A stretch of 64,000 nt of DNA from Certhia americana (GCA_018697195.1 CM031879.1:26967660-27031659); one strand, 5' to 3'. Positions 12,201 through 27,469 are shown, counted from the first letter of the stretch. Notes: generated from the letters alone by a model not told the origin. Program-made: numbers and translations.

Positions 12201-15200
12201 ATGCCCTGATGAGACTCCTATTGTCCTTCAAAAAAGGCAACCAAAATGGGGGCACACAGGCCTGTGCCTCAAACAAAACATGCTGTGGGAGGACTTGCTC
12301 TGGGGTTGAAATGGCAATTTACTCTCTGGAGCCCCTCCGGCACTCCAAATTTCTGCTGTGAAAAGGGCGTTATCAGCAGCCACGTAAGCACATTTTCACT
12401 AGAAAAGGGCCAATAAAACTTGCTCAGTGAAACCAGGCCACCAGGCACCCGTCACTTGGTAACAGTCTTTGGAGCAGAATAGGTCTGGACACTGCTGGAT
12501 TTTAAGCAGTGGCCTGAGGGTAGAAGCACCAATATGTCCTAGTATTAGGTATTATTTTTCATTGGTTTGACAGGGAGACTGCACTCTAGTCTGGCAGACT
12601 GAAAAGCAAAAACCATATGAGAAGTTTCACCGCTGAATACAACCCACAGGTGACTAAAGACCCAAGGCACTTGATTAGGCATGGCCAGCCTTCAAGTTCA
12701 AGTAATACAAATCACTGCAAGGAGAAAGTTATGCAAACTTGTTACATCACTTATTATAATCACACTGATCTCTGTCAGGTCAAGATCATCGCTGACTAAA
12801 TTGTTCTTTTTTCATTGGTCACCCAGTTTCGCATATCAGGATATTCTCTATATCCCCCATAGCTCACAGGGGTCATCAACAAGGTCACTGGCAGGTGATG
12901 AGAAGACTTCTCAGCTGGACACAGATGGCAGAATTCCTGATAAGTGTTTTCCTGCAAATTCATGTAACATTTTTTTTCATGATGGATTTTTGTTTCTGCC
13001 TGATGAAAACTTTACTGTGTTTGAAGTGTGTTTGAAGTTGAAATGAAGCTTCTCCAGCACGAACTGCACCAAAGACTTCAATTCAGATTTTACTTATTTG
13101 TGAACAGTAAGAAGAATGCTTTTATGCACCCCTGCACCTCCTATTTTCAGTCAGCTCTGGAGGCAGAGTTGGACACAACAAACACAACTTCTCTACTGCC
13201 ATGTGTCTGTTTTGAAAAGAGAAGGAATATATCACATAATGAAAGGTTTTTTGGGCAACAGAGTTTCTAGCTTGATAGAAAAACGCCTAGAGAAATAATG
13301 AGGAGAACAGTACCCTCTTTTCTTTAAACTTACTCCTGGTGCAGTGACAAGGCACAAATATCATTAATATTATTTTTCTTTAATGGTTTTGGATCATTAG
13401 TTGTCATCATAGTAGATTGCACTAGCTAGTTATGCATTTAAATGTATGCAACTGGAAGTATGATCAGTAAATTTAATTGACTGATTCCCTAATGGGCTCA
13501 TCTCTATCTTCAGCTTGGTGAAATCATAAGTAACAAGGACTCAGAAATCAGTAGGCAGGACTCAGTTTAAAGGCTATCCAAGTTAGTTCAGGATGGTTTC
13601 CTTGGACTCAAAGACATTTGAGTCAGCTTCATGCAGCACATCCATTGACAGATATAAAAAACACTTTACTAAAATGAAACCTTATTTTTCAGAGACATCT
13701 TGGTGGATACACATATGTACACATGCTATGTTGTATACAATGATTCTATTTTTTATATATCAGCCTTTCATTTTATTTTCTTAAAGAGGTGTGAAGAAAA
13801 AAAGAATAGTTTCAATGGCTTAAGTCATGTATATGCATAAAATGAATTTTTTCAGAGTGTAATAGAAATTATGGTAAGGTGTGTTTCCACATGTAATGAG
13901 GGAGAGTATAAATTTTATGATTATGCTGTCTGGTAAATAAATAATACAAATTGTTCAAAGGGTCCTTGCAGATAACAGGCAATACTTCTCTGGTTTTGTA
14001 GCTTTATTGGTCTTGTGCTACTGTTGTAAAAACAGAAAATACTATGGGAGCTGCTTTACATTTTTCATTATTCTGCCTTTTGTACCAAACAGACAATAGT
14101 ACCAGAGTTCGTGCAGCAACATTCAACTCTAGAGGATGAACCAAATGAATCATATTTTGTCACATTTTTCAGAGATATAACTCTTAGAACTGTTCTCAGA
14201 CCAGAAATACAGCATTAGAAATGCAGCAGTTCTTTAAATAAAGTTTTCCACAGATCATCACTACTGAAGAAATGTAATCCTGCTTGATATTCAGTATATA
14301 TTTTCTCATGACAGTTTTATGGTACAATTAAATTTCATACTTTCTTTTCTACCACTCTGAATATGCATTAGAAAGCCAAGCATCATAATTCTAAACCAAT
14401 TGGGTTGATTTGCTTGTTGAAATTCAGTTATTTCTTCTTCATGTGCATTTCAATAAAAGGCCATTGCCTTTACCAGTATATTTAACGTCAACACATGGCC
14501 ACTAAAGGTCTAAGGTGCATCAAAATTGTATTCTAAACTCAAGTTATGCACTTTATGTGAAAATTGAAACAATGTAATTCTAAAATGGTTTCTCCAAGTA
14601 ACAAACTGCAGAGAAACAACAGAGCTAATGGAGGGCTAGGAAGAGAGGCAGATTATGAGACACATTGTGTATTTCTTGAAAATTATACTGATGTTTAGAT
14701 GGACATAATAACTTAATAAGACTCATTTGAATGCAAAAGAATGAGCATTGAGTTGATATTAACTTTTAATGCCTGTCATTTTATGTTAATTTATATTTTT
14801 AAATTATAGTAATTTTTTTTGTAATCAGACTGGCTAATTATACCTCAAACATGTAAATTTGACATGATGGCAAAACCAAATTAAAAAAAATCAACTAAGT
14901 ACTTGGCTAAAAAGATCTATAATTCACTCAAACTAGATTCTGGCTGAATTCCTCCAACTACACAAATCATTTTGTTTTGCAGTAGAATCATTCAATTTAT
15001 CTGAGATGATTTCTTTAGTTGGTTTTGCAAGGCGACAATGCTAATGCACTCTATTTGTGCAGTCTTTTCCTGATGCCAATTTGACAATTTTTGAAGAAAT
15101 ATTTCGTCTAACCTTGATATTTGCAAATGCAGTTTTAAAAGATTCCCTTATGCTAAAAGCATCATTAACAAAAATATATTTTTCTAGCACCAGAATGGTC

Positions 15201-18200
15201 TCAAATTGGGATCATGAGCTCTGTTCTAGTTTTGTCAATACTAAACATCTACTAACCTAAAATCAAAATGTAAAACTAGTGCCTTATGTTTTATATATCT
15301 GATTCCCTTTAAGGCAATTATTTTCCAACACATATTAAACAAAGTTACTCTGTCTAAGCATGCCAAATTGACAGGAGCATATATGGAAAATGAGTGCTTT
15401 CTTATCTTATACTTTGGAGTTAGATTTTATTTCATTTCTTTTATTGTGTTTCCAGAACTGAAATAATAAATTCCTTCTGTCAGCTCTGTTCAGATAGCTT
15501 TTTAAGTGCTCATGACTCAGATGTCTTTAAAAAGACCTAAATATTTTATCTTGGATGACCTTGAACACCATCAAATTGAGAGATACTGTGAGCAAAGTTT
15601 TATGTACAGTGTTGAGATGATAACCTTGTGGCACCAGCCCGCTACTCATTTGAAGTTATTTAGTTTTTCAGCAAGTATTTCTGTAATAGAACTCAATCAT
15701 TTCATGATTTTTTTTTCCTCGCATACAATTGAGCAGATGAGATGATTAACACACATAGCAACTTGAAAATCCTTACTCCTTCAGCAGGCCATTCTTTCTC
15801 CTCCTTCTGCCTTCCTTTAGGGTCAGGGCTTTATTCATGTTGTCTTTCACAACACAGATTGCAGTGAAATCAGCAAGCTAAATTTTAACAAGGAAAATAT
15901 TCACTCCAGCAAAATTCCAGTCGATTCGAGAGGGAAATTTATCCTAAGTGGTAATTGAAAGTTGAACTGTTGCTTTGGGAGCAAAAAAGTGTACAGTTAC
16001 TGCAAATAGCTAGTTAGGTGAAGTGAACCTCTGCTTCACTTACCTCCATGGAAATGTGAGAGCAGAAGTCTGTCCCTGAGTTTATGAAGTATTTTCTAAT
16101 GCCATCATAACTCCTCCTCACTCATCCGTGCCTACAATCCATGTAAAGTCCTGAATGCCCAAATGTCAAGGGCTGCAGGGCAGCAGTCCAGTGGTGGGTT
16201 TCCCCCACTGCGTACCAGGACAGCAGCAAAGCCACAGGCAACCTGAGCAATTCTCTTTCCCACCAGGAGCAAACTGTCAGTCGGTGGTAGGACCTTGGTC
16301 TGTCTTGTTTTCTCTAACCTTTCTCTGTGTGTAGGTGGCCAAACTCACAATCACACGCACAGGAAATTAATAATTACTGTCTCAGTCAAAAGAGATTGTT
16401 CAAGCACCTGTATAAATGGCTCTGCTCTAGCATCTTTTATCTTGTCTCCAACTGGACCCATAAAATGCACGTAATAGCAGTTACAGGGCACAAAGGTTTA
16501 CATACCCTCAATGCAAAGCAGTGAAAATAGAAGAATTTTGAAATTTGCAGACCATCCTTATGATAAGAACATATCTTTTCAGTGGTTCGGAGCTGATTTT
16601 CTTTTATTAAAGCATCTTCCATAATAGCTAGTGCATACTTACAATGCTAGTTACATTTTTGCAATTATGTTATTCAGAAATAATTGGATTTCTGGGCTTA
16701 ATTGGGCTCTAAATTAGCCATAGCTTTCATAAAAGCTATTACAGAGATTTCTAATAGCAGCTTTTCCTGCTATTTAAGGACAGAGTATTTCAATGAGAGA
16801 GATTGAGCAGTGTAAAAAGTCTTGGCTGCTATGAACTCTAGAACAGGTTCAGTTTAATTATGGCAATTTAGATACCATCCTTTTGTAATTAAACATTTGC
16901 TCAAAACATCACCCAGAGTATATAACTGTGTTAAACAACTGGTTGTCCTTTAGGAAGATACGGTTTTGTTTTCCAACTCTTTGGAAGTTTAAGGTGCTTT
17001 ATGGCAGGTTGGCTCCTGATGATCGAGTTCAGAGGCAGAGTAAGCACTTGTTTGCTCTCACCAGTCTTTTCACCAGCTCACTTGGGAGGAGGCTGCCTGA
17101 GGTGTCCCTCTGATGTTCCTTCTCACCCAAGGGGTCCTGTGCTCCACTTGCTGACCACTCCTGCACACGTGCTTGCACGAAAACATCCCACTATCAGAAA
17201 AAGAGAGAAGTAAAAATGCAATCTGCTCTTTGTGGAGAATATCCTGGGGCAAGTCCTTTGACTTAGCTGCAGATGATTGAGGGGTGGTGGTGAGGTGATT
17301 CAGGGTTAAGAGAAACAGACCTGACCCTTGTGCTTTTCCCTGGCTTCTGTCAGTGGCACCTCTATTCCAGAGCAGCAGAATGTGTGCTCCTCACAATCTT
17401 CACCAGAAACTGTAGGCTAGGCTGCATTTTAGGCATCACTTTGATAAGGAATGGCCTTAACCTACCAGACAGTGTAATTCCTGGACCATAACAATGCCTT
17501 CCATACTTATGTCCCAGGCTGGTGGGGGATAGAGGATAAGAACAGCAATCACTGTCAACTGATTCCTGCTTACATGCCTGGCCCCTGCATGCCATGCCGG
17601 CTGCACTAGGTGAGAGAGGCTAAGCTTTTGCTCAGTCCTTCCTCACTTAGTCTCAGGTGAAAAATGAAGCTTCTCAAGACTATGTTAACTGTGTAGTCCT
17701 GGACCTGATGGAGTGTGACCTATGGTGTCAAAACTCTGAAAGGATTTGAGAAGACAGACTGATTGGGTTTTGTTTTTTACAGGACAAGTTAGCAAGCCTC
17801 TACCTGGTATTTTTTGCTTTGGAAAATGGATAATCTAAGAAAATTTAAAAGGTATTGTGGTAAATTTGGCTTATTCTCTAATGCATGCACTCTTCTGATG
17901 AAGCTCACTTCTTTCCCAAGGATACTGCCTAAGGAGGCAAGCCCCATATTTTTAAAATTATCCCATAAAAACCAGAACACACATCCAGTGATTCATATAA
18001 GTCTGAAAAATGTTTGCCCACATAACAAAGGTTGGAATTCAGCCCCAGATTAAAACATGAGAATCTGCATCCCTATGAATGTATATATACATGTGAACCA
18101 AGTGGCCAAGCTTCCATTTTATCTCTGCAGTTTTAGTCAATACACTCCATGAGAAAAGGAGGATTAAGCCCACTGAACTACAGACACTTTAGGGCTCAGC

Positions 18201-21200
18201 TCTGTACCTGAATGCAGGTGCTCAGAGCTACCTGAGGCACCCTGGGGGATCCCAGCTGCCTTTTGGGTGTTGATCCTGGCGGGTATGTATCTTCCAGGGC
18301 TGAAGTGTAACAACTGTAACCCAACCCAGTCATGACTGGGGCACTTGAAGTTACACCAGAATCCTGCATTTTCACAGTTGAATGGATTTCAAGAAGTCAA
18401 AATAGTGAAAGAACTTTGGACACTCAGGGACTTCATTGGACATCATAAGATATTGCCATCAACTTAATTTATTGTGTTACTATGATGTCAAAACAATATC
18501 TGACCTGAAAGGCACAACACAAATCCAAATTTGCCAAAATTAAATATGAAGGTTGAAACAATTCAGTTAAACTTATTTCTCTTGATTTTTTTCCTTTTCC
18601 TTCAAAATGCTGCATTTTCCAGCAAAGAAGTCCCCTAGTGACAGGGAATTCCCTTTGCAGGTATACTTTAGGCAAATGGTGAATGATAACATTTCAGTGT
18701 TTTGCTGCAGCTGATTTTTGGGTTTTTTTCAATCCATAATAGCTCAGAGGATTCTTTGAGATCTGCTGCAAGGCTGAGAAAGTATTTTGGAAATTCCTTT
18801 GCTAAAGTACATTTTCAACCACCTGAGAAAATTTAGGGCTCTTTTGTGTAAATAGGGAAAAATGGTATCAAGGCATTTGTCAACCCTCAATTCTTTTCTA
18901 GACAACCGGAGTTTCACAACTGATTTCAACAAAAGCAAACTTAATCAATATTGATTAAGATTATTGACAGGAATCAGTATTCCAGTTTGCCACAGACAAA
19001 TAAAACCTTACTAAATTGTAAAAGTAATTTGGTTAATTGAGTCAACTCACCTAGTTAAATGATAAAAAAATGTAATCAGAAGAGATATCTCATTAAAAAG
19101 CAGTATTAAAGTATATGAACTCCTTTTGATGCCTGTTTCACATAAGCAAAGATTTATCAATATTCATCAATAATATATTCACCTATGGTGACTGTGAATA
19201 ATGTGATGTTTAATATTCCCTAAATTTTTTAGATAACATTCATGAAAAGTCATTAATTATAGTATTTATCTGCTACTCGAAAAAGAACATGCTATAAAAT
19301 GACAACTCAATTTTCCTCTTTGACATTTCAAATACAACTAGGTCACATTCATCCATCAGTAATGTGCTTATCATATACTGTGGTCAATTATACCCCAACT
19401 ATCAGTGGCAGTTGTCTGACTTGCAATCTGGACACATATACTGTCATGACAACTACATTCTTTTTAGCCCTTTTGTATTTTACAAGCAGTGCTCCTGCTT
19501 GAGGCACATCATAAATGTACAAAAAGGGCATCAGATACTTCATAATCCCAATTCCATTTCTGTGTTATTAGTACATTTCCAAAGAATAAACTTCCAGTGC
19601 ACTGAAATCCTAGAAAAACATGATAAGCTTCCCTTCTCTGAAGAGAAAGTTACACATTAAATAAAACTGACTGCACTACAAACAGAGCATTTGCATTTGC
19701 TGATTGCAAGGTAGCAATTATAGCTCACCACTTTAATGAAGTCATAAACTAGTTGAGTGTACTTCTTTGGTTTATTGCACCATGATAACCTTTTATTTTG
19801 GAGTTGTAGCCATATAAACTATGATTATTAATGATATCTCTGTCAAAGATATTATTAATACTGTTTGCCAGGACATACTTTATATTCTGGTCTATCTGTA
19901 AAGATCAGACAATATCTCCCAAAAGAACTTTGTCACAGTTTTAAATAGAACTTCTCATCTTCAGACAAATAATATAAATCTTATCCTTCCTGATTTTACT
20001 GAAATTATTCTGAATGAATGATGCACTCATAAATCTTATGATACAGTATTTCTCCACTGGAAAATGCTGACTGGTGAATGGTCTAATTGATTATTTCAAC
20101 AATAACTGACTCTAATTTCCCTTGGAAATACTTTCTGATAAGGAACAACAGAGCATATTCAATTTTTTGGAGGAGAACTTTTTTTTAAATGAACTTCTTT
20201 TCAAATATTTAAAGTGACTTAATAACCCAGCATGAAGCAAAATTATGGAAGAAACAAGTCAAAAATAAATTATCCAGAATTTTTATTTCAATTAAATTAA
20301 TTTTGATATTTGGTCTGATTAGGAATTTGTTTCAAATTGCAGAGCTTCACGTGAAATAGAATAGGCAGGTTTTATGAGGTCATTGACTGATGAACCTTCT
20401 TCCCACACAGGTTATGGCTTCTAAATAACCATCCTCCATGATTTCCTGAAAATGAGAAAATATGACTTTTCATATATACTTTTTTTTTCATCTTTCTTGC
20501 ATAAAGTTTGCTTCAACTAGCTCATAGATGGAGAGCTGAGAAGGGGGAAGATGTGTGAGTTCTCAGCCCTTCCAAGTGCATGATGAGACACATCATACAT
20601 CTTCCTTTGTAAGTGCCAGCAGCAGAATATGGAAACGAGAGGAAATTTGAATATCAAAAGTCATACTCCAGTTTACCCACTCTTAAAGCTTGTCACAACA
20701 CATTCCCAGTCGTAATTACCTACCCTGCTCCAATTCAGAAACAAGGGTATCACAGAGGTGGTTGAATGACCCTATCTGTTGCAAACTGTTAATTTATTCA
20801 GGATAAAAACAAAGAAAAAGGAATTAAAAACCTGTTGTACATCTCTAACAGTTCAATAATAGCTGTTTGCTTGGTTTTATTGTTTTTACTTCATATTGTG
20901 ATGCTGCTATACTCACTGGGACATTTAAAGGGTAATGTAGTAATAATTTATGAAATAAGATAGTCTGATATGCAACAGTATTCCTAGTGGTGCATTTCGT
21001 TTCATATTAGCAATACAAAAACCGTAAAAAGCTGATGGTGGCAGTGGGTTCCCACTGAGACATACCCTATTACAGTGGTATCCATGTCAGCATGTCAGCT
21101 TTTTGCTTTTTAATCACAGCTTTGACATTCTGTGACTACAGTGTTTTTCTTTCAAAAATCATATAGGTTTTCACCCAGGAGCCAAAATCCTTTAGGTGAC

Positions 21201-24200
21201 ATTCCTTCTCCTGCATTAAAGCCAATTAATGGAAGGAGTGCAGGTAAATTCCATTGAAGAAGACAGAGGTACCAACACTCTTTGTGTGTGCAGGCTATAA
21301 AGAAAAAGCCCTTCCTTAAACCATGGCTTGAGCCCTGGTGGGTGCTGCAATGGGACATCAGAGAGTGGGGAGCACTCCCATGGCAGCCCCAAGGTGCATT
21401 TCTCTTGCCCTCACAAACATTATGTTATGCTACCAGTGCACAAATACACACAAAAACTGTCAATGAAATCTGGCCTTTTGATATTTAGTTAATGTAGTAT
21501 ACCCTAAACAAAGAAAGGCAAGACACAGAAATTCTGACCCATACTTACAAAGTTAAAATTTAAATGTTGATGAGAGAGGTGTGTTGATATATTAGTCAGC
21601 TAAATCCAAATAATCTGAATTGGTGAAAAATGGTCTTTCAATCCCTGAAAAAATTATAATACTTCAATAGTGTTCTTGCCAATTGTCAGAGAACTTTGTC
21701 TGAGACCTTTGCCAATGCCTGAAGTGTGGTCAGATTGCCAGCCACAGTTCTTGCTCCAGAGGGGGCAGAAAGCTTCCTGTACAAAGCTTTGTTTAGATTT
21801 TAGTGATGCTTTGAAAGGGAGATACTGCACACCCACAGGAGAAAAGAGTAGGAGAGCAGCTTTGACACATAGGCAATGTGCAGTGGCATAGGGTCTGCCT
21901 TAGAATTGCCTTATTTTCCCCAACAATGTCTTTAAAATTGAATCATCCTGGTTCTACACAATCATTGACTCTATTATTCAATCTTTAGTTTCTTTTCTTT
22001 ACACAATTCACAGATTTTTATTATACTACCATCTCCCATCAGAGAGATCATCTTTGTTAGAGTAAACTGAAAATCACTGGTTATGACAAAAAGGAATTCC
22101 CATTAACAAGTCATCATCTAATAATTTTAGGATCTTTGTATCCTATTATCAGCTTTCTTATGAAATATCATTTCTTAATGACAGGATTTGACTGATACTG
22201 GGTGAACTCTGTTAACATAATTTGAAAGTTACAACCAAATGTGTATTTATGAAATAAGCCATCATCTTTTTCATGCTTGCACATAATTTTAGCTTGTGAT
22301 TTGATCAGATGTGGATGTTGGAAGTTAATTTTCATCAAATCAACTGAGGAAAGAGGAGTAGAGTTATCAGCATTTTCTGCTGGTTTAAAACATATTTGCA
22401 TTGAATTCCAGCGGCCTCAAAGGGAATCAGATTTCCTTTCTCATTGTCCACAAAATTTCCTTTGTGGGTGACAGAAGCAATCTATCCATTTAGAACTTGT
22501 TTTGAGGCCCATGCTACAGCTTGTATAAAGAGATATGTAACTTTTGCTGTATTTCAGCTGGTTCAATGCAGGCCTAGCACTAGGGAGAATCCAGGCCCCT
22601 TCCCCCCAGCTTTAAACCCTAAGCAATGAGCCTGATTGATTTATGCCACCTCCTGCACTCTGAAATGCCATGATTCTTTCCCCAAGTTCCATCTGTTGCC
22701 AGTCCAGATTGATTTTATCTTAATCTGGGTTGTTTAAATCAGCTGTCCTGGCTCCTCAGAGTGTGGAAATTATACACTGGTGTAACACATCACCTGATAA
22801 TTATAAGCGTACATGAAACAATGTTAAAATGGAGAAGAAATTGATCTCCTCTTTTTCTATTTTGTATGTTTTGTTTCTTGTATCTCTAATTCAGGGACAA
22901 ACCACATTTATATTTAAAAATTCACTTTCCATCAATCTGAAGACACATTTCTTAGGTAACAGTTTGGGGAAAATGTTCTCAAAAATTTCTAATTTTTGAA
23001 ATAATAGAAAACAAATTTCTAATGTCTAAAAACAAATTAGCAGGTTTTTTTATAGTCTTGGAAAGACAAATACAGATTTTGATTCCTTTTTCATTGATGA
23101 TCTTCCTACCACCCTTCTTCACATCTTTAAAGTAAAAAACATTAATTTATTTTTAGAAAATAAAATCTATGAGAAACAGGCACTTTGGATCTATTTAAGA
23201 GATATATATATATATACTCGGTTAACAAATCGATATCAACTAACAGAAATGGAATTTTGCTTTATCTTTTCATAGGTAGACTGACTCCAAGATTCTGAAT
23301 GAAGAAAATGAATAATAAATTTGTAAGGCTGTTCTTTCTGATTGAATTACAAATGTAGAGATCCCTATCTGAAATACTACATACAGAATCACAGAACTTC
23401 AGAGAAAAATTTCCTGTTCACAAGACAGCCTCCCAGTGGCAAAAGGCTGGGCAGAAAGGTCAGGCACTGTCCTTTAAGTTCATGTTTACACAGCATCTGC
23501 CATTGGCTCAGGTGAATGACTGGTGTTCTCAGCTCTAATACCACATAAAGAGCAATACATTTTTCATCAAGCACGCAGTCACAGAGTGAAATAGGTAATA
23601 CCACAAAATGGTAGCAAATAGAGCAAAATTTTCCATACGAGCAAGTTACCTATTGTGCTTCAGTACTCTTGGTTCTTTGTTACAGAAGTCCAGGTAAGGG
23701 GATAATGTCAGTACAGTAATGCTAACGGAATTATTTACTTTGATTTCTGTGAGCCTTGCATCATGCTTTTACTTTCTAATTTGAAAAATCTGATAATTCA
23801 CAGTACAGCCCATAGAGTTATTAATTTGAATCAGTGAAGTTCTCTACCTGATTGATTTTAAACCAATTTATATAGGCTTGTCTGTTTAAGCTGTTAATGC
23901 TGTTGAAGATTACTATGGTATTACTGCAGTCTGCAATATTTCAAAGCTTATAGTTACTGTATCTCACGAAATCCTCAAAAAGGATTTGACTTTCCACACC
24001 ACATCTAGTCATCCAAGAGCTATCACTTGTGAAACAAGCCCCTGAAAGCCTAGGCCAATTGTGCTAAGTGTTAGAAAACAGAATTTACTCTGCTGAAAGA
24101 GCTAGAGCAGGAATTCAACTATTCAGCATAAAAACAGAGAACACATTTTTATTTCATCCAGGTACCTGGATAAACATTTTGGTTAATTAAGCTGTGAAAT

Positions 24201-25593
24201 TCTTTGCTGGATTTAGAGATTCTGATAGTTTTAGTGATTCAATGTTTAAATTCAACCTGTACTTTCCTTTGTGATTCATTCATTTTAGTGAAGAATTACC
24301 CATTTAAAACAAGTACTGGTTTTGCAAACATGAAAAGAATACCTTAATAAATGTAAGTCACTTCTCTGCTCTAACTGCACTGGGAAGATAGATTAGTGCT
24401 GTAAATTAACCCACAAACAGACTTTATGCTCTCTTGCTTCTTAAAACAAAACCAGTGCATGGCTAAGTAAGCCATCCCTGAAAATATGTGACTCCAATTT
24501 CTCAGCCACTATGGCAAACATTATTAATAATCTCCAGTTTGGAAAGTTTAGCTAATGACAACAGCCTCTAGAAGAAAGGGAAACAGAGCACCATCTGCTG
24601 TACAGCCCTGCAAATGTTTCAGAACAAAAGCTGAAAGAAAACCATCTTTACCTTAAGTTTGCCAAATAGTTAGAATATATGGAAGGTCATTGTCATCCAA
24701 CAGTGTGTGACCATAAGCTTTGGATGCAGAGAGTCTAAAATTAGAGAGACATATGAAGACCCAGGGTTCAGAGTAAGTTGTCAAAAGCTACAGGGAGAAA
24801 ACAAAGCATAGAGTTTTGACTCCTTGTAGGGACTAGCATGGCTGTGATTTTTAAAAGTACAGAATTTGACAGCCTATATATGTATATCTATATGCTACTA
24901 TATTGACATGTAATTTGGCAGACCCGCTAGCTCAGGCTAAACACTGTTGTGATAAACCACTCAGACGTTGTGTTAGTATGTCTATATCTCAGGAAAAGTA
25001 AAATTAATATGCTCAGGGGCCACATCTCTCTGCAAATCCTCCTCATGGCCAGTAGCCATTTGAAGATAAGTCTTTTGAGGGGCCTTTATTGGAGAAAATT
25101 TTTTGGGGGAATTTCAAAAAGCAGATCAGGCTTTGCCATGCATGTCACAGGCTGCAGAGGATCTGAGAGTTAAGACAAGTGATACCAGTAGCTCCTGAAT
25201 CATCCAGCAATCCTGAGGGTAACCTGTCCGCAACACATCCAACATGAACCATTGATCAGCACAAGAGTGATGGAAAGTGATTGATTTCTGTCTTATGAAT
25301 AGAAAAGAAACCACATTTCAGACTTCTAAATGCCCAAATCAACATCAAGACCATCTCCCACAGAAGATGAGGAAAAGCTACCTCTTTTAAAGACTACAGA
25401 CTTCAAAATCACCAACTGAAATAGCACATAAAGTGTGTAATGGATCCTTCCCAGTCCTGAAGAGAGTGAGGTACTTTTCATAAGCCTGACGTCCCAAGAT
25501 TTGACCATCTCCCTTTATCAGATGTTCAGAAGAGTCACTGGGGCTCTTCTAAATTGTCCAATAAAAAATGGACAGTACAAATCAGCAATAATC

Positions 25594-26405
25594 TCACAGT
25601 CATAGAATACGTTGAGTTGGAAGGAATCCACAAATATAATCAAGCCCAACTCCTGGCCCTGCACAGGACCATCTCCTAGAGTTACACCAGGTGCCTGAGA
25701 GCACTGTCCAAGCACTTCTTGCACTCTGTCAGGCTGGTGCTGTGACCGCTTCCCTGGGGTTCCAGTTCCACTGTTCCAGTGCCCAGCCACCCTCTGGGTG
25801 AAGAATATTTTTCTAATATCCTCCCCTGACACAGCTTCAGGCCACTCCCTCAGGTCCCTGGTCATGAGAGTGAAGACATCAGTGTTTGCCCTTCCTCTTA
25901 CCCTCACAAGGAAGTTGTAACTGCAGTGAGGTCTCCCCTTAATCTCTTCTCCAGGCTGAACAGACCAAATGACCTCAGCCACTCCTTGTACAGCTTCCCC
26001 CCAGCGCCCCTCACCATCTTTGTTGCCCTTCTTTGGACACTCTCTGGGAGCTTTATATCCTTGTTATATTGTAGGATCCTAGCACTCGAGGTGAGGCCGT
26101 CCCAGCTCAGAGCAGAATGGGACAATCCCCTCCCTTGCCCAGCTGTCTGTGCTGTGCCTGATGCACCCCAGGACAGGGTTTGCCCTCCTGGCTGTCAGGG
26201 CACTGCTGATTTATATTCAATTTGCCTCAACCAGGGTTCTCAGGTCCCTTTCTGTAGTGCTGCTTTCCCTGGCATCCCATCCCCCAGTTTGTACGTCCAG
26301 GGCTGCCCTACCCCAGGTGCAGAATCCAGCACTTTCCCTTATTGAAATTCATATGGTTGCTGGTTGCCCAGCCCTCATTGGTTGAGGTCTCTCTACCCAG
26401 CCACA
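25594..26405 (-). mobile_element. CR1 LINE 3' fragment, antisense
   Basis: The + strand begins with a reversed CR1 terminus (agtcatagaatacgttgagt) and the conserved ccaactcctggccctgcaca stretch. Read on the minus strand it gives the end of CR1 ORF2, including [19 protein letters not shown] and [14 protein letters not shown] with frame damage between parts. It is truncated at the 5' side, as most CR1 copies are, and lies head to head with the next CR1. Confidence 0.9.
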
Positions 26406-26599
26406 GCAGCTCAGAGATTGGCAGTAGAACTGAATCACAATCTTAGAAAGTTTTGTCCTTGTCTTTGCAAGAAAAGGCCCTAATGGAAACTGGAATATTC
26501 TGGGGATCAGCACATGATTGTGCTAATTACAGTATTGTCAAAGAGGCTTTGGTTATTTGCTGTGGGAGAAGACTATTACAGAGGTGAGGAATCTTCCCT

Positions 26600-27395
26600 G
26601 TACTAAAGATGGGGATAAGGATCAGAATGAAGCCCCCATATAATCCAGAAGAGAACGGTTAGAAATCTGCTACACACCTTGGACACACACAAGTCTATGG
26701 CACCAGATGAGACCCACCCAAGGGTCCTGAGGGAGCTGGTGGAAGTGCCCACCAAGTCACATTCCATCATGTATTGGCAGCCATGGCCAATGTGGAGGTT
26801 CCAGGTGACCAAAGGCTGGCAAATGTGATACCCATCTACAAGAGGGGCTGGAAGGAGGATCCAGGGAACCTTCAGTTCAATGTCATTATTGATGATCTGA
26901 ATGAGAGGAGCAAGTGCACCCTCAGTGAGTTTGCAGGCAACACCAAGTTGGGTGGGAGCGATGATCTGCTGGAAGGAAGGAAGGCCCTGCAGAAGGATCT
27001 GGAAAGGCTGGATTGATGGGCCAAGGCCAATTCCATGAGGTTCAACAAGGCCAAGAGCCAGGTCCTGCCCTTGGGTGACAACAACCCCAGGCAGTGCTAC
27101 AGGCTAGGGGAAGAGTGGCTGGAAAGCTGCTCATCAGAAAAGGACATAGGGGTGCTGCTCAACAGCTGCTGAATATGAGCCAGTGTGTGCCCAGGTGGCC
27201 AGGAAGGTCACTGGCACCTGGCCTGTATCAGGAATAGCGTGGCCAACAGGACCAGAGCAGGGATTACAGGGATGCCTGTACTGGGCACTGGTGAGGCTGC
27301 ATTTTGAATCCTGTGTTTAATTTTGGGTTGCTCATTACAAGAACAATACTGAGGTACTAGCAACATGTCCAAAGAAGGGCAACAAAGTGGTAGTT
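26600..27395 (+). mobile_element. CR1 LINE ORF2 fragment with internal deletion
   Basis: The + strand encodes pieces of CR1 reverse transcriptase: [15 protein letters not shown], a damaged KKGRKEDPGN-like segment, then [31 protein letters not shown] and [11 protein letters not shown]. The join at about 26,870-26,885 skips most of the polymerase domain. The catalytic FADD-type motif reads FAGN. Several stops follow (for example at about 27,014 and 27,169). It is dead, and a different CR1 subfamily from the antisense copy beside it. Confidence 0.85.
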
Positions 27396-27469
27396 GCACA
27401 AAACCTGCACAAAAAATCCCCAAACCAACACCAACCTAACAGTGTGATATAAACAGAAAGGGGTCGTAT

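Larger units (their letters stand above)
2287..25593. other. Gene-poor AT-rich interval
   Basis: No exon, RNA gene or recognisable transposon was supported over 23 kb. The longest ORFs (121 and 133 codons near 12,700 and 10,100) have no domain signal. GC-richer patches occur at about 8,400-9,000 and 16,130-17,600 but show no gene structure. Position relative to GXYLT1 suggests the desert between GXYLT1 and PDZRN4 known in other vertebrates. That is inference from synteny. Conserved regulatory elements could be present but cannot be seen in one sequence. Confidence 0.6.

Noticed and set aside
23388..23420. CR1 3' terminus (cagaatcacagaacttcaga)
   Set aside because: Only the generic start resembles CR1, and the following sequence does not continue the match.
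25518..25982. 154-codon minus ORF
   Set aside because: It is an open frame across the CR1 fragment, not an independent gene.
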